Origin: Megaustenia siamemsis
Taxonomy: Eukaryota; Mollusca; Gastropoda; Stylommatophora; Ariophantidae
Assembly (NCBI GenBank): GCA_032433765.1
Contig: JAVIAB010000124.1
Span: 79,906,465 to 79,970,464 of the forward strand
Length of the DNA stretch: 64,000 nt
Reading direction: 5' to 3'
Shown: one piece after another, positions 52,834 through 64,000 of the stretch
Layout: the number at the start of each line of letters is the position of its first letter
How positions within the stretch are numbered: the stretch's first letter is position 1
Program-made: the position numbers and the translations under genes
Notes under the pieces: model-generated
Seen by the model: the letters and a program-made list of their open reading frames with translations, nothing else
Databases searched by the model: none
Told to the model about the DNA's origin: nothing

Positions 52834-55800
52834 CCTATCATTGTGTCATTTGTCGTGGGTAGACTATATAGTTTGTTGTCACGTTTCATTGTGTAATTTG
52901 TCGTGGGTAGACTATATAGGTTGTTGTCACCTTTCATTGTGTCATTTGTAGTGGGTAGACTATATAGGTTGTTGTCGCATTTCATTGTTTCATTTGTCGT
53001 GGGTAGATTATATAGTTTGTTGTCGCCTTTCATTGTGTCATTTGTAGTGGGTAGATTATATAGTTTGTTGCCGCCTTTCATTGTGTCATTTGTCGTGGGT
53101 AGATTATATAGTTTGTTGTCGCATTTCATTGTGTCATTTGTCGTGGGTAGATTATATACTTTCTTGTCAACTTTCATTGTGTCATTTGTCGGGGGTAGAC
53201 TATATAGGTTGTAGTCACCTTTCATTGTGTCATTTGTCGTGGGTAGACTATATAGTTTGTTGGCACCTTTCATTGTGTCATTTGTCGTGGGTAGACTATA
53301 TAGGTTGTTGTCACCTTTCATTGTGTCATTTGTCGTGGGTAGACTATATAGGTTATTGTTATCTTTCATTGTGTCATTTGTCGTGGGTAGACTATATAGT
53401 TTGTTGTCACCTATCATTGTGTCATTTGTCGTGGGTAGACTATATAGTTTGTTGTCACGTTTCATTGTGTCATTGGTCGTGGGTAGACTATATAGGTTGT
53501 TGTCACCTTTCATTGTGTCATTTGTAGTGGGTAGACTATATAGTTTGTTGTCACCTTTCATTGTGTCATTTGTCGTGGATAGACTATATAGGTTGTTGTT
53601 ACCTTTTCAATTGTGTCATTTGTCGTTGGTAGATTATATAGGTTGTTGTCGCATTTCATTGTGTCATTTGTCGTGGGTAGATTATATAGTTTGTTGTCGC
53701 CTTTCATTGTGTAATTTGTCGTGGGTAGATCATATAGTTTGTTGTCGCATTTCATTGTGTCATTTGTCGTGGGTAGATTATATACTTTCTTGTCAACTTT
53801 CATTGTGTCATTTGTCGGGGGTAGACTATATAGTTTGTTGTCACCTTTGATTGTGTCATTTGTCGTGGGTAGACTATATAGCTTGTTGTCACCTTTCATT
53901 GTGTCATTTGTCGTGGGTAGATTATATAGTTTGTTGTCACGTTTCATTGTGTCATTGGTCGTGGGTAGACTATATAGGTTGTTGTCACCTTTCATTGTGT
54001 CATTTGTAGTGGGTAGACTATATAGGTTGTTGTCGCCTTTCATTGTGTCATTTGTCGTGGGTAGATTATATAGTTTGTTGTCGCCTTTCATTGTGTCATT
54101 TGTCGTGGGTAGATTATATAGTTTGTTGTCACCTTTCATTGTGTTTTTTTGTCGCGGGTAGATTATATAGGTTGTTGTCGCATTTCATTGTGTCACTTGT
54201 CGTGGGTAGATTATATAGGTTGTTTTCGAATTTAATTTTGTCATTTGTCGTGGGTAGATTATATAGTTTGTTGTCGCGTTTCATTGTGTCATTTGTCGGG
54301 GGTAGACTATATATTTAGTTGTCACCTCTCATTGTGCAATTTGTCGTGGGTAGACTATATAGTTTATTGTCACCTCTCATTGTGGAGTTTGTTGTGGGTA
54401 GACTATATAGTTTGTCACCTTCCATTGTGTAATTTGTCGTAGGTAGACTATATAATTTGTTGTCGCCTTTCATTGTGTCATTTGTCGTGTGTAGACTATA
54501 TAGTTTGTTGTCACCTTTTATTGTGTCATTTGTCGTGAGTAGACTATATAGTTTGTTGTCACCTTTTATTGTGTCATTTGTCGTGAGTAGACTATATAGT
54601 TTGTTGTCGCCTTTCATTGTGTAATTTGTCGTAGGTTGACTATATAGTTTGTTGTCGCCTTTTTTTGTGTCATTTGACGTGGGTAGACAATATAGTTTGT
54701 CACCTCTCATTGTGTCATTTGTGTTAGGTAGACTATATAGTTTGTTGTTGCATTTCATTGTGTCATTTGTCGTGGGTAGATTATATAGTTTGTTGCCACC
54801 TCTCATTGTGTTACTTGTTGTGAGTAGATTATATAGTTTGTTGCCACCTCTCATTGTGTTATTTGTTGTGGGTAGACTATATAGTTTGTTGTCACCTCTC
54901 ATTGTGTAATTTGTTGTGGGTATATTATATAGTTTGTTGTCACCTTTCATTGTGTAATTTGTTGTGGGTATATTATATAATTTGTTGTCACCTTTCATTG
55001 TGTCATTTTTCGTGGGTAGGCTATATAGTTTGTTGTCACCTTTCATTGTGTCATTTGTCGTGGGTAGACTATATAGGTTGTTTCCGCCTTTCCTTTTGTC
55101 ATTTGTCGTGGGTAGACTATATAGTTTGTTGTCACCTTTCATTGTGTCATTTGTTGTGGATAGACTATATAATTTGTTGTCACCATTCATTGTGTCATTT
55201 GTTGTGGATAGACTATATAGTTTATTGTCACATTTCATTGTGTCATTTTTAGTGGGTAGACTATTTAGTTTTTTGTCACCTTTCATTGTGTCATTTGTCG
55301 TGTGTAGACTATATAGGTTGTTGTCACCTTTCATTGTGTCATTTGACGTGGGTAGACTATATAGGTTGTTTTCGCCATTCATTGTGTCATTTGTCGGGGG
55401 TAGACTATATAGTTTTTGTCACCTCTCATTGTGTAATTTGTCGTGGGTAGACTATATAGTTTATTGTCACCTCTCATTGTGTAATTTGTCGTGGGTAGAC
55501 TTTATAGTTTATTGTTACCTCTCATTGTGGAGTTTGTTGTGGGTAGACTATATAGTTTGTCACCTTTCATTGTGTAATTTGTCGTGGGTGGACTATATAG
55601 TTTGTTGTCGCCTTTCATTGTGTCATTTTTCGTGGGTAGACTATATAGTTTGTTGTCACCTTTCATTGTGTCATTTGTCGTGGGTAGACTATATAGTTTG
55701 TTGTCGCCTTTCATTGTGTAATTTGTCGTAGGTAGACTATATAGTTTGTTTTCACCTTTCATTGTGTCATTTGTCATGTATAGACTATATAGGTTGTTGT

Positions 55801-58800
55801 CACCTTTCATTGTGTCATTTGTCGTGGGTAGACTATATAGTTTATTGTCACCTCTCATTGTGGAGTTTGTTGTGGGTAGACTATATAGTTTGTCACCTTT
55901 CATTGTGTAATTTGTCGTGGGTGGACTATATAGTTTGTTGTCGCCTTTCATTGTGTCATTTTTCGTGGGTAGACTATATAGTTTGTTGTCACCTTTCATT
56001 GTGTCATTTGTCGTGGGTAGACTATATAGTTTGTTGTCGCCTTTCATTGTGTAATTTGTCGTAGGTAGACTATATAGTTTGTTGTCACCTTTCATTGTGT
56101 CATTTGTCATGTATAGACTATATAGGTTGTTGTCACCTTTCATTGTGTCATTTGACGTGGGTAGACTATATAGGTTGTTGTCGCCTTTCATTGTGTCATT
56201 TATCGTGAGTAGATTATACAGTTTGTTGTCGCCTTTCATTGTGTCATTTTTCTTGGGTTGATTATATAGTTTGTTGTCACCTTTCATTGTGTCATTTGTC
56301 GTGGGTAGATTATATAGGTTGTTGTCGCATTTCATTGTGTCATTATTCGTGGGTAGATTATATAGGTTGTTGTCGCATTTCATTGTGTCATTTGTCGTGG
56401 GTAGATTATATAGTTTGTTGTCGCCTTTCATTGTGTCATTTGTCTTGGGTAGATTATATAGTTTGTTGTCGCCTTTCATTGTGTCATTTGTCGTGGGTAG
56501 ATTATATAGTTTGTTGTCGCATTTCATTGTGTCATTTGTCGTTGGTAGATTATGTACTTTCTTGTCGCCTTTCATTGTGTCATTTGTCGGGGGTAGACTA
56601 TATAGTTTTTGTCACCTCTCATTGTGTAATTTGTCGTGGGTAGACTATATAGTTTATTGTCACCTCTCATTGTGTAATTTGTCGTGGTTAGACTATATAG
56701 TTTATTGTCAACTCTCATTGTGGAGTTTCTTGTGGGTAGACTATATAGTTTGTCACCTTTCATTGTGTAATTTGTCGTAGGTAGACTATATAGTTTGTTG
56801 TCGCCTTTCATTGTGTCATTTGTCGTCGGTAGACTATATAGTTTGTTGTCACCTTTCATTGTGTCATTTGTCGTGGGTAGACTATATAGTTTGTTGTCGC
56901 CATTCATTGTGTAATTTGTCGTAGGTAGACTATATAGTTTGTTTTCACCTCTCATTGTGTAATTTGTTGTGGGTATATTATAAAGTTTGTTGTCACCTAT
57001 CATTGTGTAATTTGTTGTGGGTAGATTGTATAGTTTGTTGTCACCTTTCATTGTTTCATTTGTTATGGGTAGATTATATAGTTTGTTGTCACCTTTCATT
57101 GTGTCATTTGTTGTGGGTAGATTTTATGGTTTGTTACCACCTCTCATTGTGTCTGTTGTCGTGAGTAGATTGTATAGTTTGTTGTCCCCTTTCATTGTAT
57201 CATTTGCTGTGGGTAGATTATATAGTTTGTTACCACCTCTCATTGTGTCATTTGTCGTGGGTAGATTATATAGTTTGTTGTCACCTTTCATTGTGTCATT
57301 TGTTGTGGGTAGATTATATAGTTTGTTGTCACCTTTCATTGTGTCATTTGTTGTGGGTAGATTATATAGTTTGTTACCACCTCTCATTGTGTCATTTGTT
57401 GTCGGTAGATTATATAGTTTGTTGTCACCTTTCATTGTGTCATTTGTTGTGGTAGATTATATAGTTTGTTACCACCTTTCATTGTGTCATTTGTTGTGGG
57501 TAGATTATATAGTTTGTTACCACCTCTCATTGTGTCATTTGTTGTCGGTAGATTATATAGTTTGTTGTCACCTCTCATTGTGTCATTTTTTGTGGGTAGA
57601 TTATATAGTTTGTTGTCACCTTTCATTGTGTCATTTGTCGTGAGTAGATTGTATAGTTTGTTGTCACCTTTCATTGTGTCATGTGTGTGGGTAGATTATA
57701 TAGTTTATTGTCACCTTTCATTGTGTATTTTGTTGTGGATATATTATATGTATTTTGTTGTCACCTTTCATTGTGTCATTTGTTTTGAGTAGATTATATA
57801 GTTTGTTGTCACCTTTCATTGTGTCATTTGTTTTAGGTAGACGATAGATTTTGTTGTCACCTTTCATTATGTCATTTGTCCAGGGTAGACTATATAGTTT
57901 GTTGTCACCTTTCATTGTGTCATTTGTTGTGGGTAGACTATATAGTTTGTTGTCACCTTTCGCTTTGTCATTTGTAGTGGATAGATATATATAGTTTGTT
58001 GTCACCTTTCATTGTGTCACTTGTCGTGGGTAGACTATATAGTTTGTTGTCACCTCTCATTGTGTAATTTGTCGTCAGTAGATTGTATAGTTTATTGTCA
58101 CCTTTCATTGTGTCATTTTTGTGGGTAGACTATATAGTTTGTTGTCACCTCTCATTGTGTAATTTGTTGTAGGTAGATTATATAGTTTGTTGTCACCTTT
58201 CATTGTGTCATTTGCTGTGGGTAGATTATATAGTTTGTTCTCACCTTTCATTGTGTCAGTTGTCGTGGGTAGATTATATAGTTTGTTGTCACCTTTCATT
58301 GTGTCATTTGTTATGAGTAGATTATATAGTTTGTTGTCACCTTTCATTGTGTCATTTGTTGTGAGTAGATTATATAGTTTGTTGTCGCCTCTCATTGTGT
58401 CATTTGTTTGTGTAGACTATGAATTTTGTTGTCGCCTTTCATTGTGTCATTTGCTTTGGGTAGACTATAAATTTTGTTGTCACCTTCATTGTGTCATTTG
58501 TTGTGAATGGATTATATAGTTTGTTGTCACCTTTCGCTTTGTCATTTATTGTGGATAGATATATATAGTTTGTTGTCGCCTTTCATTGTGTCATTTGTTG
58601 GGGTAGACTATAAGTTTGTTGTCACCTTTCATTGTGTAATTTGTCGTAGTAGACTATATAGTTTGTTGTCACCTTTCATTGTGTAATTTGTTGTGGGTAG
58701 ATTATATAGTTTGTTGTCACCTTTCATTGTGTCTGTTGTCGTGAGTAGAATGTATAGTTTGTTGTCCCCTTTCATTGTGTCATTTGCTGTGGGTAGATTA

Positions 58801-61800
58801 TATAGTTTGTTACTACCTCTCATTGTGTCATTTGTCGTGGGTAGATATATAGTTTGTTGTCACCTTTCATTGTGTCATTTGTTGTGAGTAGATTATATAG
58901 TTTGTTGTCACCTCTCATTGTGTCATTTTTTTGGGTAGATTATGAATTTTGTTGTCACCTTTCATTGTGTCATTTGTTGTGAATGGACTATATAGTTTGT
59001 TATCACCTCCCGCATTGTCATTTGTAGTGGATAGAATTATATAGTTTGTTGTCGCCTTTCATTGTGTCATTTGTTGGGTAGACTATATAGTTTGTTGTCA
59101 CCTCTCATTGTGTAATTTGTCGTGGGTAGACTATATAGTTTGTTGTCACCTTTCATTGTGGAATTTGTTGTGGGTAGACTATATAGTTTGTTGTCACCTT
59201 TCATTGTGTCATTTGCTGTGGGTAGATTATATAGTTTGTTACCACCTTTCATTGTGTCATTTGTCGTAGGTAGATTATATAGTTTGTTGTCACCTTTCAT
59301 TGTGTCATTTGTTGTGGGTAGATTATATTGTTTGTTGTCACCATCATTGTGTCATTTGTTGTGGGTAGATTATATAGTTTGTTGTCACCTTTCATTGTGT
59401 CATTTGTTGTGGGTAGATTATATAGTTTGTTACCACCTTTCATTGTGTCATGTTGTCGTGAGTAGATTATATAGTTTGTTGCCCCTTTCATTGTGTCATT
59501 TGTTGTAGGTAGACTATATAGTTTGTTACCACCTTTCATTGTGTCATTTGTCGTGGGTAGATTATATAGTTTGTTGTCACATTTCATTGTGTCATTTGTT
59601 GTGGGTAGATTATATAGTTTGTTGTCACCTTTCATTGTGTCATTTGTGTGAGTAGATTATATAGTTTGTTGTCACCTCTCATTGTGTCATTTGTTGTGAG
59701 TAGATTATATAGTTTGTTGTCACCTTTCATTGTGTCATTTGTTGTGAGTAGATTATATAGTTTGTTGTCGCCTTTCATTGTGTCATTTGTTGTGGGTAGA
59801 TTATATATTTTGTTACCACCTCTCATTGTGTCTTTTGTTGTCGGTAGATTATATAGTTTGTTGTCACCTCTCATTGTTGAATTTGTTGTGTGTAGACTAT
59901 ATATTTTTGTAACCTTTTATTGTGTCATTTGTCGTAGGTAGACTATATAGTTTGTTGTCACCTTTCATTGTGTCATTTGTCGTAGGTAGACTATATAGTT
60001 TGTTGTCACCTTTCATTGTGTCATTTGTTGTGGGTAGACTATATAGTTTGTTGTCACCTTTCATTGTGTCTGTTGTCGTGAGTAGACTATATAGTTTGTT
60101 GTCGCCTTTCATTGTGTCATTTGTCGTGGGTAGACTATATAGTTTGTTGTCGCTCTCATTGTGTCATTTGTCGTGGGTAGACTATATAGTTTGTTGTCGC
60201 CTTTTATTGTGTCATTTGTCGTGGGAGATTATATAGTTTGTTGTCGCATTTCATTGTGTCATTTGTCGTGGGTAGACTATATAGTTTGTTGTCACCTCTC
60301 ATTGTGTAATTTTTTGTGTGTAGACTATATAGTTTGTTGTCACCTCTCATTGTGTCATTTGTCGTGGGTAGATTATATAGTTTGTTGTCACCTCTCATTG
60401 TGTCATTTGTATGCGTAGACTATATAGTTTGTTGTCACCTCTCATTGTGTAATTTGTCGTGGGTAGATTATATAGTTTGTTGTCACCTTTCATTGTGTAA
60501 TTTGTTGTGGGTAGATTGTATAGTTTGTTGTCACCTTTCATTGTGTCATTTTAGTGAGTTGATTATATAGTTTGTTGTCACCTTTCATTGTGTCATGTGT
60601 CGTGAGAAGATTGTATAGTTTGTTGTCACCTTTCATTGTGTCATTTGTTGTGGGTAGACTATATAGTTTGTTGTCACCTTTCATTGTGTCATTTGTAGTT
60701 GGTAGACTATATAGTATGTTGTCACCTTTCATTGTGTCATTTGTCGTCAGTAGATTGTATAGTTTGTTGTCACCTTTCATTGTGTCATGTATTGTGGGTA
60801 GATTATATAGTTTGTTGCCACCTCTCATTGTGTAATTTGTAGTGGGTAGATTATATAGTTTGTTGTCACCTTTCATTGTGTCATTTGTCGTGGGTAGATT
60901 ATATAGTTTGTTGTCACCTTTCATTGTTTCATTTGTCGTGGGTAGATTATATAGTTTGTTGTCACCTTTCATTGTGTCATTTGTCGTGAGTAGATTATAT
61001 AGTTTGTTGTCACCTCTCATTGGGTCATTTGTTTGGGTAGACTATATTTTGTTGTCACCTTTCATTGTGTCATTTGTTTTGGGTAGACTATAAGTTTGTT
61101 GTCACCTTTCATTGTGTCATTTGTTGTGAATGGACTATATAGTTTTTTATCACCTACCGCTTTGTCATTTGTTGTGGTAGATATATATAGTTTGTTGTCG
61201 CCTTTCATTGTGTCATTTGTCGCGGTAGACTACATAGTTTGTTGTCACCTCTCATTGTGTAATTTGTCGTGGGTAGACTATATAGTTTGTTGTCACCTTT
61301 CATTGTGTCATTTGTCGTGGGTAGACTATATAGTTTGTTGTCGCCTTTCATTGTGTAATTTGTTGTGGTTAGATTATATAGTTTGTTGTCACCTTTCATT
61401 GTGTCTGTTGTCGTGAGTAGATTGTATAGTTTGTTGTCCCTTTTCATTGTATCATTTGTGTGGGTAGATTATATAGTTTGTAACCACCTCTCATTGTGTC
61501 ATTTGTCGTGGGTAGATTATATAGTTTGTTGTCATCTTTCATTGTGTCATTTATTGTGGGTAGATTATATAGTTTGTTGTCACCTTTCATTGTGTCATTT
61601 GTTGTGGGTAGATTATATAGTTTGTTACCACCTCTCATTGTGTCATTTGTTGTAGGTAGATTATATATTTTGTTGTCACCTTTAATTGTGTCATTTGTTG
61701 TGAGTAGATTATATAGTTTGTTGTCACCTTTCATTGTGTCTGTTGTCGTGAGTAGATTGTATAGTTTGTTGTCCCTTTCATTGTGTCATTTGCTGTGGGT

Positions 61801-64000
61801 AGATTATATAGTTTGTTACCACCTCTCATTGTGTCGTTTGTCGTGGGTAGATGATATAGTTTGTTGTCATCTTTGATTGTGTCATTTGTTGTGGGTAGAT
61901 TATATAGTTTGTTGTCACCTTTCATTGTGTCATTTGTTGTGGGTAGATTATATAGTTTGTTACCACCTCTCATTGTGTCATTTGTTGTAGGTAGATTATA
62001 TATTTTGTTGTCACCTTTCATTGTGTCATTTGTTGTGAGTAGATTATATAGTTTGTTGTCGCCTCTCATTGTGTCATTTGTTTGGGTAGACTATGAATTT
62101 TTTGTCGCCTTTCATTGTGTCATTTGTTTTGGGTAGACTATAAATTTTGTTGTCACCTTTCATTGTGTCATTTGTTGTGAATGGAGTATATAGTTTGTTA
62201 TCACCTCCCGCTTTGTCATTTGTTGTGGAAAGAATATTTATAGTTTGTTGTCGCCTTTCATTGTGTCATTTGTCGGGGTAGACTACATAGTTTGTTGTCA
62301 CCTCTCATTGTGTAATTTGTCGTGGGTAGACTATATAGTTTCTTGTCACCTCTCATTGTGGAATTTGTTGTGGGTAGACTATATAGTTTGTTGTCGCCTT
62401 TCATTGTGTAATTTGTCGTAGGTAGACTATATAGTTTGTTGTCGCCTTTCATTGTGTCATTTGCTGTGGGTAGATATATAGTTTGTTAGCACCTCTCATT
62501 GTGTCATTTGACGTGGGTAGATTATATAGTTTGTTGTCAGCTTTCATTGTGTCATTTGTTGTGGGTAGATTATATAGTTTGTTGTCACCTTTCATTGTGT
62601 CATTTGTTGTGGGTAGATTATATAGTTTGTTACCACCTCTCATTTTGTCTGTTGTCGTAAGTAGATTGTATAGTTTGTTGTCCCCTTTCATTGTATCATT
62701 TGCTGTGGGTAAATTATATAGTTTGTTACCACCTCTCATTGTGTCATTTGTCGTGGGTAGATTATATAGTTTGTTGTCACCTTTCATTGTGTCATTTGTT
62801 GTGGGTAGATTATATAGTTTGTTGTCGCCTTTCATTGTGTAATTTGTTGTGGTTAGATTATATAGTTTGTTGTCACCTTTCATTGTGTCTGTTGTCGTGA
62901 GTAGATTGTATAGTTTGTTGTCCCTTTTCATTGTATCATTTGCTGTTGGTAGATTATATAGTTTGTAACCACCTCTCATTGTGTCATTTGTTTGGGTAGA
63001 CTATGATTTTTTTGTCGCCTTTCATTGTGTCATTTGTTTTGGGTAGACTATAAATTTGTTGTCACCTTTCATTGTGTCATTTGTTGTGATGGAGTATATA
63101 GTTTGTTATCACCTCCCCTTTGTCATTTGTTGTGGAAAGAATATATATAGTTTGTTGTCGCCTTTCATTGTGTCATTTGTCGGGGTAGACTACATAGTTT
63201 GTTGTCACCACTCATTGTGTAATTTGTCGTGGGTAGACTATATAGTTTGTTGTGGCCTTTCATGGTGTCATTTGCTGTGGGTAGAATATATAGTTTGTTA
63301 CCACCTCTCATTGTGTCATTTGACGTGGGTAGATTATATAGTTTGTTGTCAGCTTTCATTGTGTCATTTGTTGTGGGTAGATTATATAGTTTGTTGTCAC
63401 CTTTCATTGTGTCATTTGTTTTGGGTAGATTATATAGTTTGTTACCACCTCTCATTGTGTCTGTTGTCGTAAGTAGATTGTATAGTTTGTTGTCCCTTTC
63501 ATTGTATCATTTGCTGTGGGTAGATTATATAGTTTGTTACCACCTCTCATTGTGTCATTTGTCGTGGGTAGATTATATAGTTTGTTGTCACCTTTCATTG
63601 TGTCATTTGTTGTGGGTAGATTATATATTTTGTTGTCACCTTTCATTATGTCATTTGTTGTGGGTAGATTATATAGTTTGTTACCACCTCTCATTGTGTC
63701 TTTTGTTGTGGGTAGATTATATAGTTTGTTGTCACCTTCCATTGTGTCATTTGTTGTGGGTAGATTATATAGTTTGTTACCACCTCTAATTGTGTCATTT
63801 TTGTTGGTAGATTATATAGTTTGTTACCACCTCTCATTGTGTCATTTGTTGTGGGTAGATTATATAGTTTGTAACCACCTCTCATTGTGTCATTTTTTGT
63901 GGGTAGATTATATAGTTTGTTGTCACCTTTCATTGTGTCATTTGTCGTGAGTAGATTGTATAGTTTGTTATCACCTTTCATTGTGTCATTTGCTGTGGGT
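52787..64000. repeat. 48-bp tandem repeat B, about 233 units, runs off the window
   Basis: The consensus unit is tttcattgtgtcatttgtcg, then tgggtagactatatagtttg, then ttgtcacc. Main variable sites are cgt/tgt/agt before gggtag, gac/gat before tatata, and gtcacc/gtcgcc/ttaccacc. The 16-codon period keeps both strands open (minus: MKGDNKLYNLPTTNDT repeated) until single-base indels. Higher-order blocks recur, for example units with gtggagtttgttgtggg (54381, 55536, 55859, 56719) and units with gtgaatgg plus cccgctttg-type spacer (58504, 58980, 61126, 62177, 63087). The left half favours cgtgggtagac and the right half tgtgggtagat. The plus strand is strongly G+T-rich. Confidence 0.97.

Noticed and set aside
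52764..63981. Dozens of long frames on both strands such as 355 and 357 codons of MKGDNKLYSLPTTNDT repeats
   Set aside because: They follow from a 48-bp period with no stop codon in several phases. Frames end at random single-base indels, both strands are open at once, and no start context or unique domain exists.

Overview
The window is eukaryotic and looks like intergenic or intronic DNA of an invertebrate, most likely a lophotrochozoan such as a mollusc. This is an inference from tRNA-derived SINEs, RTE-like LINEs with TGATGA-type 3' tails, a jockey-like LINE, Penelope-like reverse transcriptase fragments, a Merlin DNA transposon, AT-rich sequence and the absence of prokaryotic gene organisation. 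No complete host gene can be supported. The best host-gene trace is a class A GPCR exon (TM5-ICL3-TM6) at 51159-51420. A signal-peptide ORF at 23682 and a few short exon-like segments are weaker candidates.

Roughly a third of the window is tandem repeat (hand estimate). The arrays are a 70-bp unit (1.28-2.05 kb), 12-bp (8.99-10.06 kb), a first 48-bp unit (12.4-14.4 kb), about 30-bp (18.7-19.4 kb), about 62-bp (20.26-20.7 kb), about 67-bp (23.75-24.65 kb), 13-bp (29.3-30.75 kb), 32-bp (38.96-40.87 kb), 9-bp (40.88-41.5 kb), 30-bp with TATA-like boxes (46.24-48.36 kb), and an unrelated 48-bp unit that fills 52.79 kb to the end of the window. Periods of 9, 12, 30 and 48 bp are multiples of three, so these arrays hold long open frames on both strands that are not genes.

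Most of the rest is nested mobile DNA. I use local names. LINE-A and LINE-C are RTE-like with a YADD reverse transcriptase and TGATGA-type tails. LINE-B has a TAGA-repeat tail. LINE-D is jockey-like. LINE-G and several unnamed LINEs occur as fragments. SINE1 and SINE2 are tRNA-derived. The R family is unclassified. Target-site duplications can be read for many insertions, which gives relative ages: a Merlin element in a LINE-C copy, LINE-B in LINE-D, LINE-C in LINE-A, two LINE-A copies in one minisatellite, and a nest at 34.9-38.8 kb (LINE-A plus strand containing LINE-A minus strand, which contains an R element; SINE1 is also in the outer LINE-A).

Three points stand out. (1) The Merlin element (3260-5305; 124-bp terminal inverted repeats, 8-bp target duplication, 299-codon DDE transposase) carries two hairpins with the geometry of the histone mRNA 3' stem-loop just after the transposase stop, plus a weaker third. 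(2) The 11-kb 48-bp array sits at the end of a dispersed duplication (about 10.26-11.86 kb and 51.44-52.8 kb) whose other copy holds a single monomer, so the array's seed and its pre-expansion context are both visible. (3) The 12-bp minisatellite runs in frame out of a Penelope coding fragment, as if it grew from that coding sequence.
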